NCBI GenBank assembly: GCA_027596075.1
Contig: JADGJC010000016.1
Span: forward strand, 1 to 64,000
Reading direction: 5' to 3'
DNA length: 64,000 nt
Origin: Rhizophlyctis rosea
Taxonomy: Eukaryota; Chytridiomycota; Chytridiomycetes; Rhizophlyctidales; Rhizophlyctidaceae
Part shown: in pieces, positions 55,401-64,000 of the stretch
Numbering within the stretch: position 1 is the stretch's first letter
How the letters are laid out: each line of letters begins with the position of its first letter
Notes under the pieces: model-generated
Told to the model about the DNA's origin: nothing
The model's input: the letters and a program-made list of their open reading frames with translations, nothing else
Database searches by the model: none
Translations under genes and position numbers: made by a program

Positions 55401-55875
55401 TCAAGATGCGATGAAACACCGGAAGTTTATTGAGGTACGAGGGTATTTGGGCGGAGGGATCCGAGGCCAGCGTCTCGTTATAGAGTATGAAGTCGTGTCG
55501 AAGTGCGTCTATGATGATCAAGATAGCTCGGTCATATCGTTTAGGATGCCAGCAAGTTCCATTTCCGTAGTTAGCTGCAGGAGGTTTGGAAAGGGAAGTG
55601 ATAACAGCACTTGCACAAGTGCTGCGGTTGTCGAGTTCCAGACGCGTTAAAAGGAAGCCACTTGCAAAGAGGAATAGACCAGCGACGTGTAGAAGGGCGA
55701 AGATGGTAAGATTTAGGTATATGCGTGGGAAGAGCCAGGAGACTGGCGAGAGTGGGGTCAAGTCGATAACGATTGCGTCCTTTGTACCCGCCCGGTCCCT
55801 AGAGGGTTGGGATTGAGCTGTCGAGACTGGCTTTGAAGCAGCTTGCTGACGGGACGCAAGCTTGCGTCGAAGCAT
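52438..55875 (-). CDS. GPI13: GPI ethanolamine phosphate transferase 3 (PIG-O/Gpi13)
   Basis: ER enzyme that adds ethanolamine phosphate to the third mannose of the GPI anchor precursor, the bridge later joined to protein. Single exon, 1145 aa, start at 55875 (MLRRKLASRQQ). One N-terminal membrane span near 45-70 leads to a lumenal alkaline-phosphatase-like domain with AILIIIDALRHDFILYNE, FMGDDTWTTMFP, DFLIAHFLGVDHAGHRYG and VFVMGDHGMDPKGDHGG, which carry the metal ligands. About fourteen hydrophobic spans follow, with one charged Lys/Glu cytosolic loop near 925-1000 (EREREKKEKEKEP). Length and order match the family. Intronless, unlike most neighbours. Confidence 0.95.
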   Translation of the reverse strand: MLRRKLASRQQAASKPVSTAQSQPSRDRAGTKDAIVIDLTPLSPVSWLFPRIYLNLTIFALLHVAGLFLFASGFLLTRLELDNRSTCASAVITSLSKPPAANYGNGTCWHPKRYDRAILIIIDALRHDFILYNETLASDPSAQIPSYLNKLPVFHRILKEQPGHGLSFRVRADPPTTTLQRLKAITTGTLPTFVDAGSNFFGQVVGEDNLLDQLLRNQKRITFMGDDTWTTMFPHSLNESHPYPSFDVWDLHTVDNGVLQHLYPTMESREWDFLIAHFLGVDHAGHRYGPDHPAMGEKLTQMNDVLETVFRTAPSDAVVFVMGDHGMDPKGDHGGDSENEVNAGMFVYSKTSLVDVSSAATAVLSDVLADSQSLDVGSDEPFVAMEDIRTLPQIDFVPTLAFLLGIPVPFGNLGTIIPELFLVRGDGGNKVEGGFKNLLQVARMNAIQIHTYLRKYSEQRMAASLAVGDLQSLFDEAESLHGKLGGTSDVKVLRDVYLKYLKYTRRALVTARQVWARFDVPLIIMGSIVLLTAIVTLALYVLLYLTVGLDPPYLPPVVGAIIGVIVASSGIIKRYAANFEGADQAALRSFHEIIFGGVMGLCLPFISIGTYKALRTTQTTSILSNAVRSPNVWLGTLTLAFHYLKPASDSFTIHEDSITVYIIQAFGLFNLLRSFRVTDPHIRDRLVQFSLLFMILTRTSQISTICREEQHPYCVPTFNASPTTSVAAPETIFVLWLMIPVVILANRAALRSSDSMEGAGWVVPNFFVPSALVISAGYWTLDAIDNSNSGSVAWAGDVKVYWARYGFLLGALSCGFLWASDPVCLGLEVVETQAPDGQPGRTTKRLCVNGMANAMGASWFVFLTSVYVVLVMYQKPMGGVMLGVAYLQVICLCEMAHLWRDRAELRRTVVEKKAGKKVVLPPGLVARIAGKEGEGPLREMERENARVAAEREREKKEKEKEPVKGVGEVGLTYSFLAIMALLAHRYYFATGHQATLSTIQWDVGLTGLLKMHWTASPLMVALNTFASHIFFALAAPLLVLWKRPLLSNTEKRFETEIIWCLISYLTIVGCGGSIAAVFAGHFRRHLMVWRVFAPRFLFGAAEVLVVDGVVLGFSVVALGICRKGYSDWILKWGKRRMDAERERDI

Positions 55876-56418
55876 TGCGATATCTCTCCTGTAGATGAAA
55901 CAGAGGATCTACGATGAAAGTGACGGAGAGAATTGCAGAAGACATTGAAATGATATATATACGATCACCTGGTTATTTCGGACTATTGTGCTGCTAAGTG
56001 TGGCTACGTGGGTGGGAATACCGGACTTACCGGTACAATAGCTGATTACGCGAGGGGCATCTCTTTCCTCAAGCCAGAAAGGGCCTCAGGGAGTCAGGGT
56101 CCAGCATGTTAATGACTGCAGTGACTACACCATGCAAGACATTGCAAGTTGGAAGACGCATTCGGAGGTTTGATCCTTCGAGAAGGCTTGTTGCTAAATA
56201 AACCCTGCTGTCCGGAGGTCAATACCCAAAACAGGTGGATATCACTTTGAAATCCTTTGCATTCATGTTGCTGTGAGCTCAACATCGACCCATAGCCCTC
56301 CAAAGCCTGCTTTCTCTATACCACAAGGTATATGTCGAAACCGCAGTACTTATGCCTGGAAACTTACCAACTTATATTTTTTTGCTCCAATTGAAAGGTT
56401 TCGCATCGTTGCCATAAC
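55876..56418. promoter_or_regulatory. Divergent promoter region GPI13 / motif-array gene
   Basis: 543 bp between opposite starts. No supported gene. Confidence 0.4.
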
Positions 56419-59400
56419 ATGACTTCTGCTTGTCCTTCGTCCATTGCTCCTCCGATAACTGACCTCGACGAAGCCCCGCCCCATGCTTCGCTCAATGAAG
56501 TTGCATATGTCAGCCCCACTGCCCTGGATGCTCAATCCACGTCAGTCGCAGTAGCTTTACCGGCGCCTCAAGACGTGGAAGAGCTAACTACACTATCGCA
56601 TGGGGCCAAAAAGCGACCTGTCTCGGCTGCGAGCTCAACATCAGCTGCAAGTGGTCGCAGCAGCCCGAGAAGAACAAAAGAAGGGGATATAGATGCAGTA
56701 ACACAAGAGAGACCACGACCCTCCAGCGCTGCCACACCAGCCAATCAGAAGCGAGCCCCATTCTTCAGCAGATTATTAGGACGGCCCGGTCGTGCGCGCA
56801 GCCTTTCCGCTCCCGAGGAGCCGCAGAATTTGCATATCCACATGCCTGAACAAGGCCAGTTTGATTTCAGAAGGGCAAAAACACTTGACCGGACAGGGGA
56901 CGGTGAAGTTCCAGACGATGAGGGTGACGATGAAGATGAAGAGGGGAGCCAACTCGAAGCTGAGCTGGAGGAGTCAGCAAAGTGCGGGATGTTCCTTCCC
57001 CGGACGTTAACCGGCGCCAGTGAGGACATCAATCATCTACTCGACATTGCGGCGGAGGGTAGTATAGAACCTAGATCACGAGGAAGGGACGGTAGCTCGA
57101 CTAGAACCGAGGTAGATTATAGGGAAGGAGGGGAATTTGACATAAATTCAATGATGAGTGTGGGGCAAGCTGAGCCAAAGCACGAGCGCGGAACACTGGG
57201 TCGGTCGCGGTTCCGGCGGGTCAGTGAGAATGTAGCAAAGACGTTGTCGAAGTCACGGGAAGCTCTGTCGGAATTGACGTCGCCACAAAGCTCAGTCAAG
57301 TTCCAGTCAATGGCAATGGTCATTGATATTGAGGACAGTGGGCGGCCAGTGGAGATGGGACCCGTGGATGCGACGAGCCCGGTCGTTGCGAGCTTACATC
57401 CAATGCAGACTCTTCGAGCAGCTGCTCCACTGCTTATGGGCGATACGCAGATTGACATTGATGAGATGCTTGCCGTGGACCCAAACCCGAATGAAGTGGT
57501 TGTCGCCACATTTCCCAGGGTGGTGGGAGATGTAGATGACGTCCTGCAGTTTAGTGCCAGGTTATCTGATGCGCGACCTCTCGCTGAAAGTCCGGCAAAT
57601 GCATCCAGCTCGGGTAGTTCTAGTTTTCTAAGCAGGAAGCGGGCAACCAGCGCGGGGGCTTTGGCGGGCAAATGGCATTCAACTCCAACACTCTTGAGGA
57701 TGGAATCGGGCGGCTCCACTTCTATGTTAGCTGGGATTTTGACAAGTCCTCGCGGCACCAGAGGGCCACCGCCGTCCATGCTCAATCCGCAAAATGTCGA
57801 ACAAAGTATACAGGATGCATTCCCTTACATTACAGATCACACCACAAATGCCCCGGATATCAACGACATCATCTCAGTAGCGAGCCCCGCTCAGCAGTCG
57901 GAAAATCAACCACCAGCGAGCGAACCACTGACCTCAGAACACGATATAGAACGTTTGATGCGGGTCGGAGAACAGGCCAAGGAGGCAATGTACCATTCAA
58001 AGTCTGCCACGCTCGGTCGGCGACAATCGGATGAACGACTTCGTCAAACTGACCATCCTGCCCCACCGTCCAGCAAGGCTGTCTTGAACTCTACGGGCTT
58101 ACCAGCAGACCGCCGTCATCGTGTCAGTTTCACAGCTCAGGACGTTGCCGGAGTGGAAATCAAAGTGTCAACCCGGCCCACGTTAGGTGTTATAGATGCA
58201 GTGACCACCGGCATTTTCAACAGCATGGACATCGACGAATATCTGATAAGCCGCAAACAAGCCAACCGTCGTCTCTCCGCAGCATCGGCCCGTACTTCGA
58301 CGAAAGCATTGGACGATCAAGGGTCCAACAGAGACATACAAAAATCCGGCACTTTGGACCCAACTGACAATACTCCCACCAACGCAACCAGTCCAGACCA
58401 ACCGCTCGATCAACAACAGCAGCAGCAGCAACAACAACCACAACCCCGTCCACACTCTCAAATCACAAAACTCGCCCGTCCCCGCTCCGTATCCAACCCC
58501 GAACACCGTCCAAAACACCCAATAACAACTCCATCCCCACAACGCGTCACCTTCAGCCCCCCCGGCAAATCCTCCCCAACCCAACAACAATCCCCTCGCA
58601 TGCCTCACAAAGGCCCTCACAACAAACGCCTCGCCAGCATGGACATCTCCTCCTTCATCGACCTCGCCGACGTTGTAGAACAAGAATCAACCTCTCCACA
58701 CCCCGCACAACCGAAAGTAACTAAAATCGAAACCGTCGAGCGAGCCGAAAGTGTCGACATCGGCGAGTTGTTGGACATGGGCAAATCCAAAACAAAGGGG
58801 AAAGGCAAATCCGCTGCCGACACTCAATCCCCACCCTCACTGGACGGAGCAGAAAAAGAAAACGACAACGTCCTCGCAACCAGACACTCACACGACCTCG
58901 ACTCAACAACATTACCTTCTTCGCATCTTCTGCCACTTTCGACGCCGTCATCGTCCACAGACTCATCCCCGCACAACACCCAGAAACGCCGCTACATCCG
59001 GTCAGTGGAACACCTCATTTCCAAATCTGGATCCCACAGTATGGGTCAATTGCCACAGTCATCTGCCAGGGAGAGTAAGCGACAGAGGAGGAGTATGCAG
59101 GAGTTGGGGGAACGTACTTTGAGTGAGGAGGTTAGGAGGGAGGAAGTGGAGATGAGGAGAATCGATATTGATGAGTTGGTGAGTTTTCACTCACAATTAG
59201 ATGTTCTTTTTGGTTCCCTTTCACAAACCCTGTGCCCTAAACTGCCGCTTTCTCCTCCCATATTGGAATCAGCTTTGCTGGGGCGCCGAACTTCGCGCAC
59301 GCATCGACCGTCGCTTCTCCGTTCGCACTGCTGCAACCGGCTCCTCCGGCGCTGGGACTCAAAACGGGAGTACCCTCCTAGGATCTCACAAAAGCCTCAT

Positions 59401-59437
59401 TCCTTCAACGGAGAGACTTGGATCTCAAACAAGTTGA
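56419..59437 (+). CDS. Disordered protein with ten D-I-x-x-hydrophobic motif repeats
   Basis: Model: join(56419..59178,59273..59437), 974 aa. I do not recognise the family. The chain is largely disordered (Ser, Pro, Asp, Arg), with a ten-residue polyglutamine tract near 665 and an acidic stretch near 160-185. Ten short motifs of the form D-[IV]-x-x-hydrophobic-hydrophobic-x-hydrophobic begin near residues 203, 241, 346, 371, 480, 509, 604, 742, 780 and 916. Examples are DINHLLDI, DIDEMLAV, DIGELLDM and DIDELLCW. The last motif is completed only after removing the intron (donor GTGAGT, acceptor ATCAG). Basic Arg-[Arg/x]-[Val/x]-Ser patches (RRVSEN, RPRSVSN, RYIRSVEH) lie between motifs and look like kinase sites. 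No signal peptide or membrane span. Probably a multivalent scaffold. Confidence 0.75.
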
Positions 59438-59659
59438 TGATTTCGGCAATCATTGTACAGTATATTCGCTTATAGTATTGTCGTACTCTTTTCCATGTAT
59501 ATTACAAGTGAAAATGGTTGCGTGGAGCTGGTTGCCGGCGAAAATGGCTTGAATGCCGAGGAACGGCTGAGGCTTCAATCGAAGATTACCATCTGGAAAT
59601 TGACCTGAAGTAGCATGAACAAGGTTTAGGCTTCATCATCCTTCAACTCATTGCCAAAC

Positions 59660-62454
59660 TCAAGACTCCCCCACCTGGAAAATCGTCTTGATCATAGACT
59701 CCGACATCCCAGCCCTCGTCAAATCCATCGGCTTGCCAAACTCCCCATCCTCCCTAGCCTTCAAAATCTTCTTCGCCCGACTGGGTCCCACAAACTTCAG
59801 CTTCTGCAAATCCTCCAAACTGGCCGTGTTCATCGTCCTCATGATGCTCTTCACATCTTTCTCAAATGAAAGACTCTGCCGTTCCCCTCCAGCTCCTTCT
59901 CCACCCGCAAGTCCTCCGCCACCACCCGTCATCCCCTGCTTCGCAAGCACTTTCATGACCACAGCCTCGATATCCTGTTCATCAACTGATACAACTTTTT
60001 GCGCTCGGGAGGAAGAAGAATCGGTGTGCTGACGTTTTGGTGCGGGTAAGGAGAGGCTGTCAAGACTGTCGCAGTCATTTAATGATCTCCCGTACGATTT
60101 TCCTAAAACGATTGTGGTAGGTCAGTTGTTCAGCACGTGGTGGGACGCTTGAGGTCGTGCAAAAACATTTACGCTTCATTTCGTGAACCTCGACGCAGTT
60201 TTTGATAAAGCAGCAATTCTTCGCGAATTCCAATGAGCTAATGCAATTGTCAGTTAGCAATATATAGCGTCTCAGGTATCACACGACACATACTTATGCG
60301 TGGCAAGAATGTGTTCCTGCGAGTTAAAGATTTTGTCAATCATCTCTCATGAAGTCTTGAAAAGCATTCCAACATCAACGACTTACCATCTCTGGTGCAC
60401 AACAGACAACAGCCAATGCGCTAGCTGTTCCACCGAGAGAATCGCTCAGGAGTTGCGTGATTTTGGAATTGCGATATGGTATTTGCTTCTGATTTTCTTT
60501 CAATGCTAGACGATGACCTTCTCAGTATGCTTCCCTCCAACTTGCGCGAAGACGTATACTCAGGTACCTGTAACGACCTGCATATGCAAAGCTTAGCAAG
60601 TTTCTCCGAACCCGTATTGTTCAATATAAATACTCACGCCTCGTAGTGCGAATAGAGAGGAATTGATATATTTACTCTCTTCAAGCGCCTTTCCCACGTT
60701 CCCCGTCGCCCGATTATCTTCTGAACCCGCCTTCATTGCGCATGGATGAAAGTGAACATTCCCGTACGATGGGTACTAAATGCACTACATACCAAATCAA
60801 CCAAGCAAAGTTTCGCCGATAATACACTCCCCGTATCTCGTACTTTTGTTCGAATCTAAAAATGCCATCATCAGGTGTGCTGACTTTGCACCAGTATGGA
60901 CGGCAAATGTACTCACGGTGAGTTGCACCATCAGATGCGATCGCGACGACAGCACATTCAACTTGGTTCCTGCTGTGGTTCTATTCTTCAATGCTGTGCT
61001 GCAGCAGAACTCAATTAGCCACTCGTGTGGTTGCCGAATCATGTAAGTAGCAAACGGACCCACATGTGATATCGTTCAAAATCCTCCGGGCTGTCTACAC
61101 GCTTTTCTGCCGACGAAATGGTTGAAAGTGGGCACCAGTGCAAATCCGACCAACACAAACAGTCCCATGAATGTCTTACCTGAGAGATTCGGCACATTCA
61201 CCCTCCTATTGGCCGTCATCACTTTGAGCTTTTGCGGCAGTTCTCCTCCAGCCTGGTTGATGCCTATTAATATCAAAAATCGTTGGACGTAATCACACAT
61301 TCTCCTTTCTCCCACGAACCGCATTCGTCAAAAGATCATACGCCTCATCATTGTAAATCTGCAGAGTACATCAGCATAAACCAAGCCGTGAATGCAGCAC
61401 CACCCTCGAATCACCTCCATGAAGGAAGCAAATAGCTGCGCCTCCAGCTGTTGCACCATGATCAGTTCGAACAGGAATGCCACAGCACGTAGCGTGATGC
61501 CTGGATCCTGCTTGTCCAGCACGATTGATGGATTCGATGCTGGTCCGACCAAACTGTGTGCATCCATTGTATGTGTTTTGCCTGCTCCTGATTGACCGTA
61601 TGCGAATACTGTAATAATCTTGTTGAGGGAAGAGGAAGATGTGCCTGCTGCTCTGAGTGTCCTACCAGTGGCGTTTCGACCTGTGTATATAATTGTGATG
61701 AGCAACCTCATGGCGGCAGTCTGATCACCCAGCAGTGCCTACCTTCAAAGAGCCCTCGTAGGAGCGGCGTCACTTGCTCAAAGACTCCTTCCTAACTTGA
61801 TCGGTGAGCTGCTGTGGCATGAAGGAGTATCACGAGGGAAGTTCGGACTGACCTGTGTCGCATCAGGTCCAAATACCCGATCGAAACTATTGGATGAACA
61901 CATAATGAGCTTCGTTGTCCATGTATGACAATGCAACTGCTCCGATTTCCGCCAGTTACCTGTATGTCATCGAGCTGTTATCATACCTACAAAATATCGT
62001 ATAAACAATGGGCTTACAATCATATGGGACAGGCTACCACTTACCGAGGATTAGGTATTGATATGGAGGTCTCGCTCAGGGTCGTACACAGCTCCGCATC
62101 CTCCTTCTTGCTCGGTCTGATACGTACGAGGACCTTCACTGACTGGGACTTTGTGGATTTACCTTCAATGGAAGGTTCACCGGCCAGCATCTTGGGTCCG
62201 CGTTGCCAAGCAGCACGCGGCGTGAAAGTTATGGCTGGTGGACGAAGGGAAGGGGTAGGCACTGTGCAAGGATGCACGTTGCTGACTCGTAGAAGCAACT
62301 GAAGGTGTGAAATTACGATCTGAAAATTGGAGCGGATTTGACGGTAGTGATGTTTGAGTGTGAGTGCGAGAAAGGCAACTTCACCAGCATCAAGTCCACA
62401 GAGTTCCGGTGTCTGCGCCACACGCTGAAAACTCCGACATGTTGTCCAGCCCAT
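59660..62454 (-). CDS. KIF22: Kinesin-10 (KIF22/Kid-type chromokinesin)
   Basis: Chromosome-arm motor of the KIF22/Kid family. The motor domain begins SVKVLVRIRPSKKEDAE, has P-loop TVFAYGQSGAGKTHTM and switch I TKLNVLSSRSHLMVQLTV. The C-terminal exon carries a helix-hairpin-helix DNA-binding element, ASLEDLQKLKFVGPSRAKKI then AREDGEFGKPMDL, the hallmark that separates kinesin-10 from other motors. RQSLSFEKDVKSIMRTMNT precedes it. The start at 62454 (MGWTTCRSFQRVAQTPEL) is simply the longest in-frame Met; the first about 85 residues look unlike a leader and may include an intron. Many short introns in the motor. Expected to push chromosome arms in mitosis. Dikaryan fungi usually lack this class (recalled). 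Confidence 0.86.
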
Positions 62455-62735
62455 TGGACAGGACTTGGAGTTGGTGCGTTCTAACTTCTGGGGTCCGCAG
62501 TAGGCTGGGAAAATTTCCTAAGCCCTTCAAAGCCTTTTTGGGTCCAATATCTGAAAACAACCAGTGGGTGTGACTTTATGGAAAGCCAGCACGAACGCTG
62601 CCATGACTCAACTGCTTTCATATATTTGTACATTGTATGCGGCATATACCACCAGAATTAGCATTAGCATCATGCAAATCACCATCATGCAAATTGCCCA
62701 AACCCTCCCTCCAAAACCAGCGGAGCAACACTTGC

Positions 62736-64000
62736 TCAATGCAACTCTTGCGCCTCCCCAGATGCGGCCCCAGAGCGCCTGTTCCGTAAACCTTCTGCTT
62801 CCTCCGCACCCTCCTGCATGTCTTCTATTATCGATTCATCCAAACTCGGCTCCACAACATCCGTTGGCAACGCATAGGGCTCCACCGCATCTTCCTCCTT
62901 CCCCGCAAGTGGACTCCCATCCATCACTGAAGCGGTATCGGCTGCTTCAACCACCTGCCCACGTAGCAAAACCTCTGGAGCAGAAGCGTTGCGTATTCTG
63001 GGTAGCGGCGTGGGAGTGTCGCCTAGTAAATGGTCGTCGTGAAGTTCGCCGCTCGGGGAAGTATGAAGGCCAAGGTCGTGATATGTCTTCGGGACATTGA
63101 GATGGTTGCACTTCATGCAACGGAACCCTGAACGTCCATCATCAATATGGCTGTATAAGTCGAAGAAATGCGCAACACGTACGAGCGCTTGAGTATGCCT
63201 CTGGAGGAACAAGCCCGTTGTGGGTGAAACACTCCTCGCAGATTAGAGCGTATTTGCTTTGGGGACCGTCAGAATCTCCAATCATTACATCCACGACTTT
63301 ATCAAGCCAGCCTTTCTGTGATGGTGGTGAAAATGTGGGTGCTGGCGGAAGTTTGGTCAGTTCAATTATCATTCATTCCGTACTAATGCAACAAACCTTC
63401 TGGGCGACGAGGCTCAGCTGCATTTGGCGCACCTGGAGGTGTGCCGCTGCTTTTTTGAGGACCAGACGGGCCCTGCCGTTGCAAACCTGTGGGTCCTGCA
63501 CGACATCAGAGGCAAGGTCCTCCAAATATGTTTGCGATGTTAGCAACAGAGGACATACCTGCGGGTTGGACTGCCGGTTGGAATGGGTGAGGCCGTCCAG
63601 TATTGGGCGCACCAGAATGGGGACCAGGCTGCTGCGGACCGCGTGGCATGTTGGGATTATTTTCGTTCGGACCGACCTTTTTGCCCTGTTGTGCAAAGCA
63701 AAGAGTTAGGAGATGCCCTTTCTATCGGGTGCATCTTTCGCTCACCTTTGGTGACGCTCCGGATGGGGAATCGTAACGTTCAATGAGGCCCTTCGTCATA
63801 TAGTATGCTGTCTTCTTCTTGAGTTCTTCCACCTACATACATCGTTAACCTCATCGCCACTACTTTGCTTGAGACATCAAAAGTGACCTTCTCTTTCTGC
63901 TTGATTTTCAGATTTTCCAGTTCCACCACTGTAGAAACGTATGAGCGTGAGCTTTTGCTAGAAAAAATCCATTCCGCCAACCTTCATGCCTGCGCCTATT
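62736..64000 (-). CDS. LNP1: Lunapark ER junction protein, C-terminal part (N-terminus beyond window)
   Basis: ER three-way-junction stabiliser. The right edge cuts the gene, so the two membrane spans are outside the window. Visible is the coiled coil just after them (TVVELENLKIKQKEK, spliced to VEELKKKTAYYMTKGLIERY). A Pro/Gly/Gln-rich linker follows, then the lunapark zinc ribbon: KYALICEECFTHNGLVPPEA, spliced to RFRCMKCNHLN, giving CxxC...CxxC. The split between the zinc halves uses a GTACGT donor and a TTCAG acceptor and keeps the frame. The acidic C-terminal tail (DESIIEDMQEGAEEAEG) ends at 62736. Confidence 0.88.

Noticed and set aside
58384..58440. Polyglutamine tract as a disease-type repeat or microsatellite element
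   Set aside because: Only about ten Gln with mixed CAA/CAG codons; ordinary low-complexity in a disordered protein.
1..64000. Transposons, viral insertions, CRISPR, bacterial operons or transferred gene clusters
   Set aside because: No transposase, integrase, reverse transcriptase, terminal repeat or capsid-like frame seen, and introns interrupt most genes in a uniform style.

Overview
This window looks like nuclear DNA of a zoosporic (flagellated) fungus, most likely a chytrid (Chytridiomycota; a Spizellomyces/Powellomyces-type genome is possible but not proven). It has short GT-AG introns (mostly about 50-150 nt), compact gene spacing on both strands, and fungal-style genes: GPI13, an Izh/ADIPOR receptor, an F-BAR RhoGAP and a SulP permease. 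It also carries flagellar genes that Dikarya lack (IFT81 and the outer-arm docking TPR protein ODAD4/TTC25). There are no operons, rRNAs, CRISPR arrays or recognisable transposons. Family names rest on motifs and on recalled family knowledge, not on a database search.

Layout. 1-8 kb: 3' end of the APC/C activator CDH1/FZR1, proteasome beta-4 (PSMB2), an F-box-like/ankyrin protein, ribosomal protein uS14 (RPS29) and a kinesin-7. 8-19 kb: a NUP50-type nucleoporin, COP9 signalosome CSN7, a borealin-like protein, a 1.4 kb stretch with candidate non-coding exons, GARP/EARP subunit VPS51 and a Cdc25/Acr2-type rhodanese. 19-32 kb: a REDIC1-like protein, IFT81, an F-BAR RhoGAP, a tiny membrane protein assembled here from two exons, and a DDT/WHIM chromatin protein whose N-terminal exons are reconstructed here. 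32-42 kb: DNA topoisomerase II, two tandem orphan paralogues (one with an apparent frameshift) and an F-box protein. 43-56 kb: SulP-STAS transporter, ODAD4, complex I NDUFB9, ADIPOR/Izh and GPI13/PIGO. 56-64 kb: a long disordered protein with an array of ten short acidic-hydrophobic motifs, a kinesin-10 (KIF22/Kid) and the C-terminal part of lunapark.

Themes. Mitosis and chromosome biology are well represented (CDH1, kinesin-7, borealin, TOP2, kinesin-10, DDT/WHIM), next to flagellum assembly (IFT81, ODAD4) and endomembrane functions (VPS51, lunapark, GPI13). Many neighbours are divergent pairs sharing 290-550 bp. I see no co-transcription, so functional clustering is only suggestive. The most novel item is the ten-fold D-I-x-x-hydrophobic-hydrophobic-x-hydrophobic motif array at 56.4-59.4 kb.
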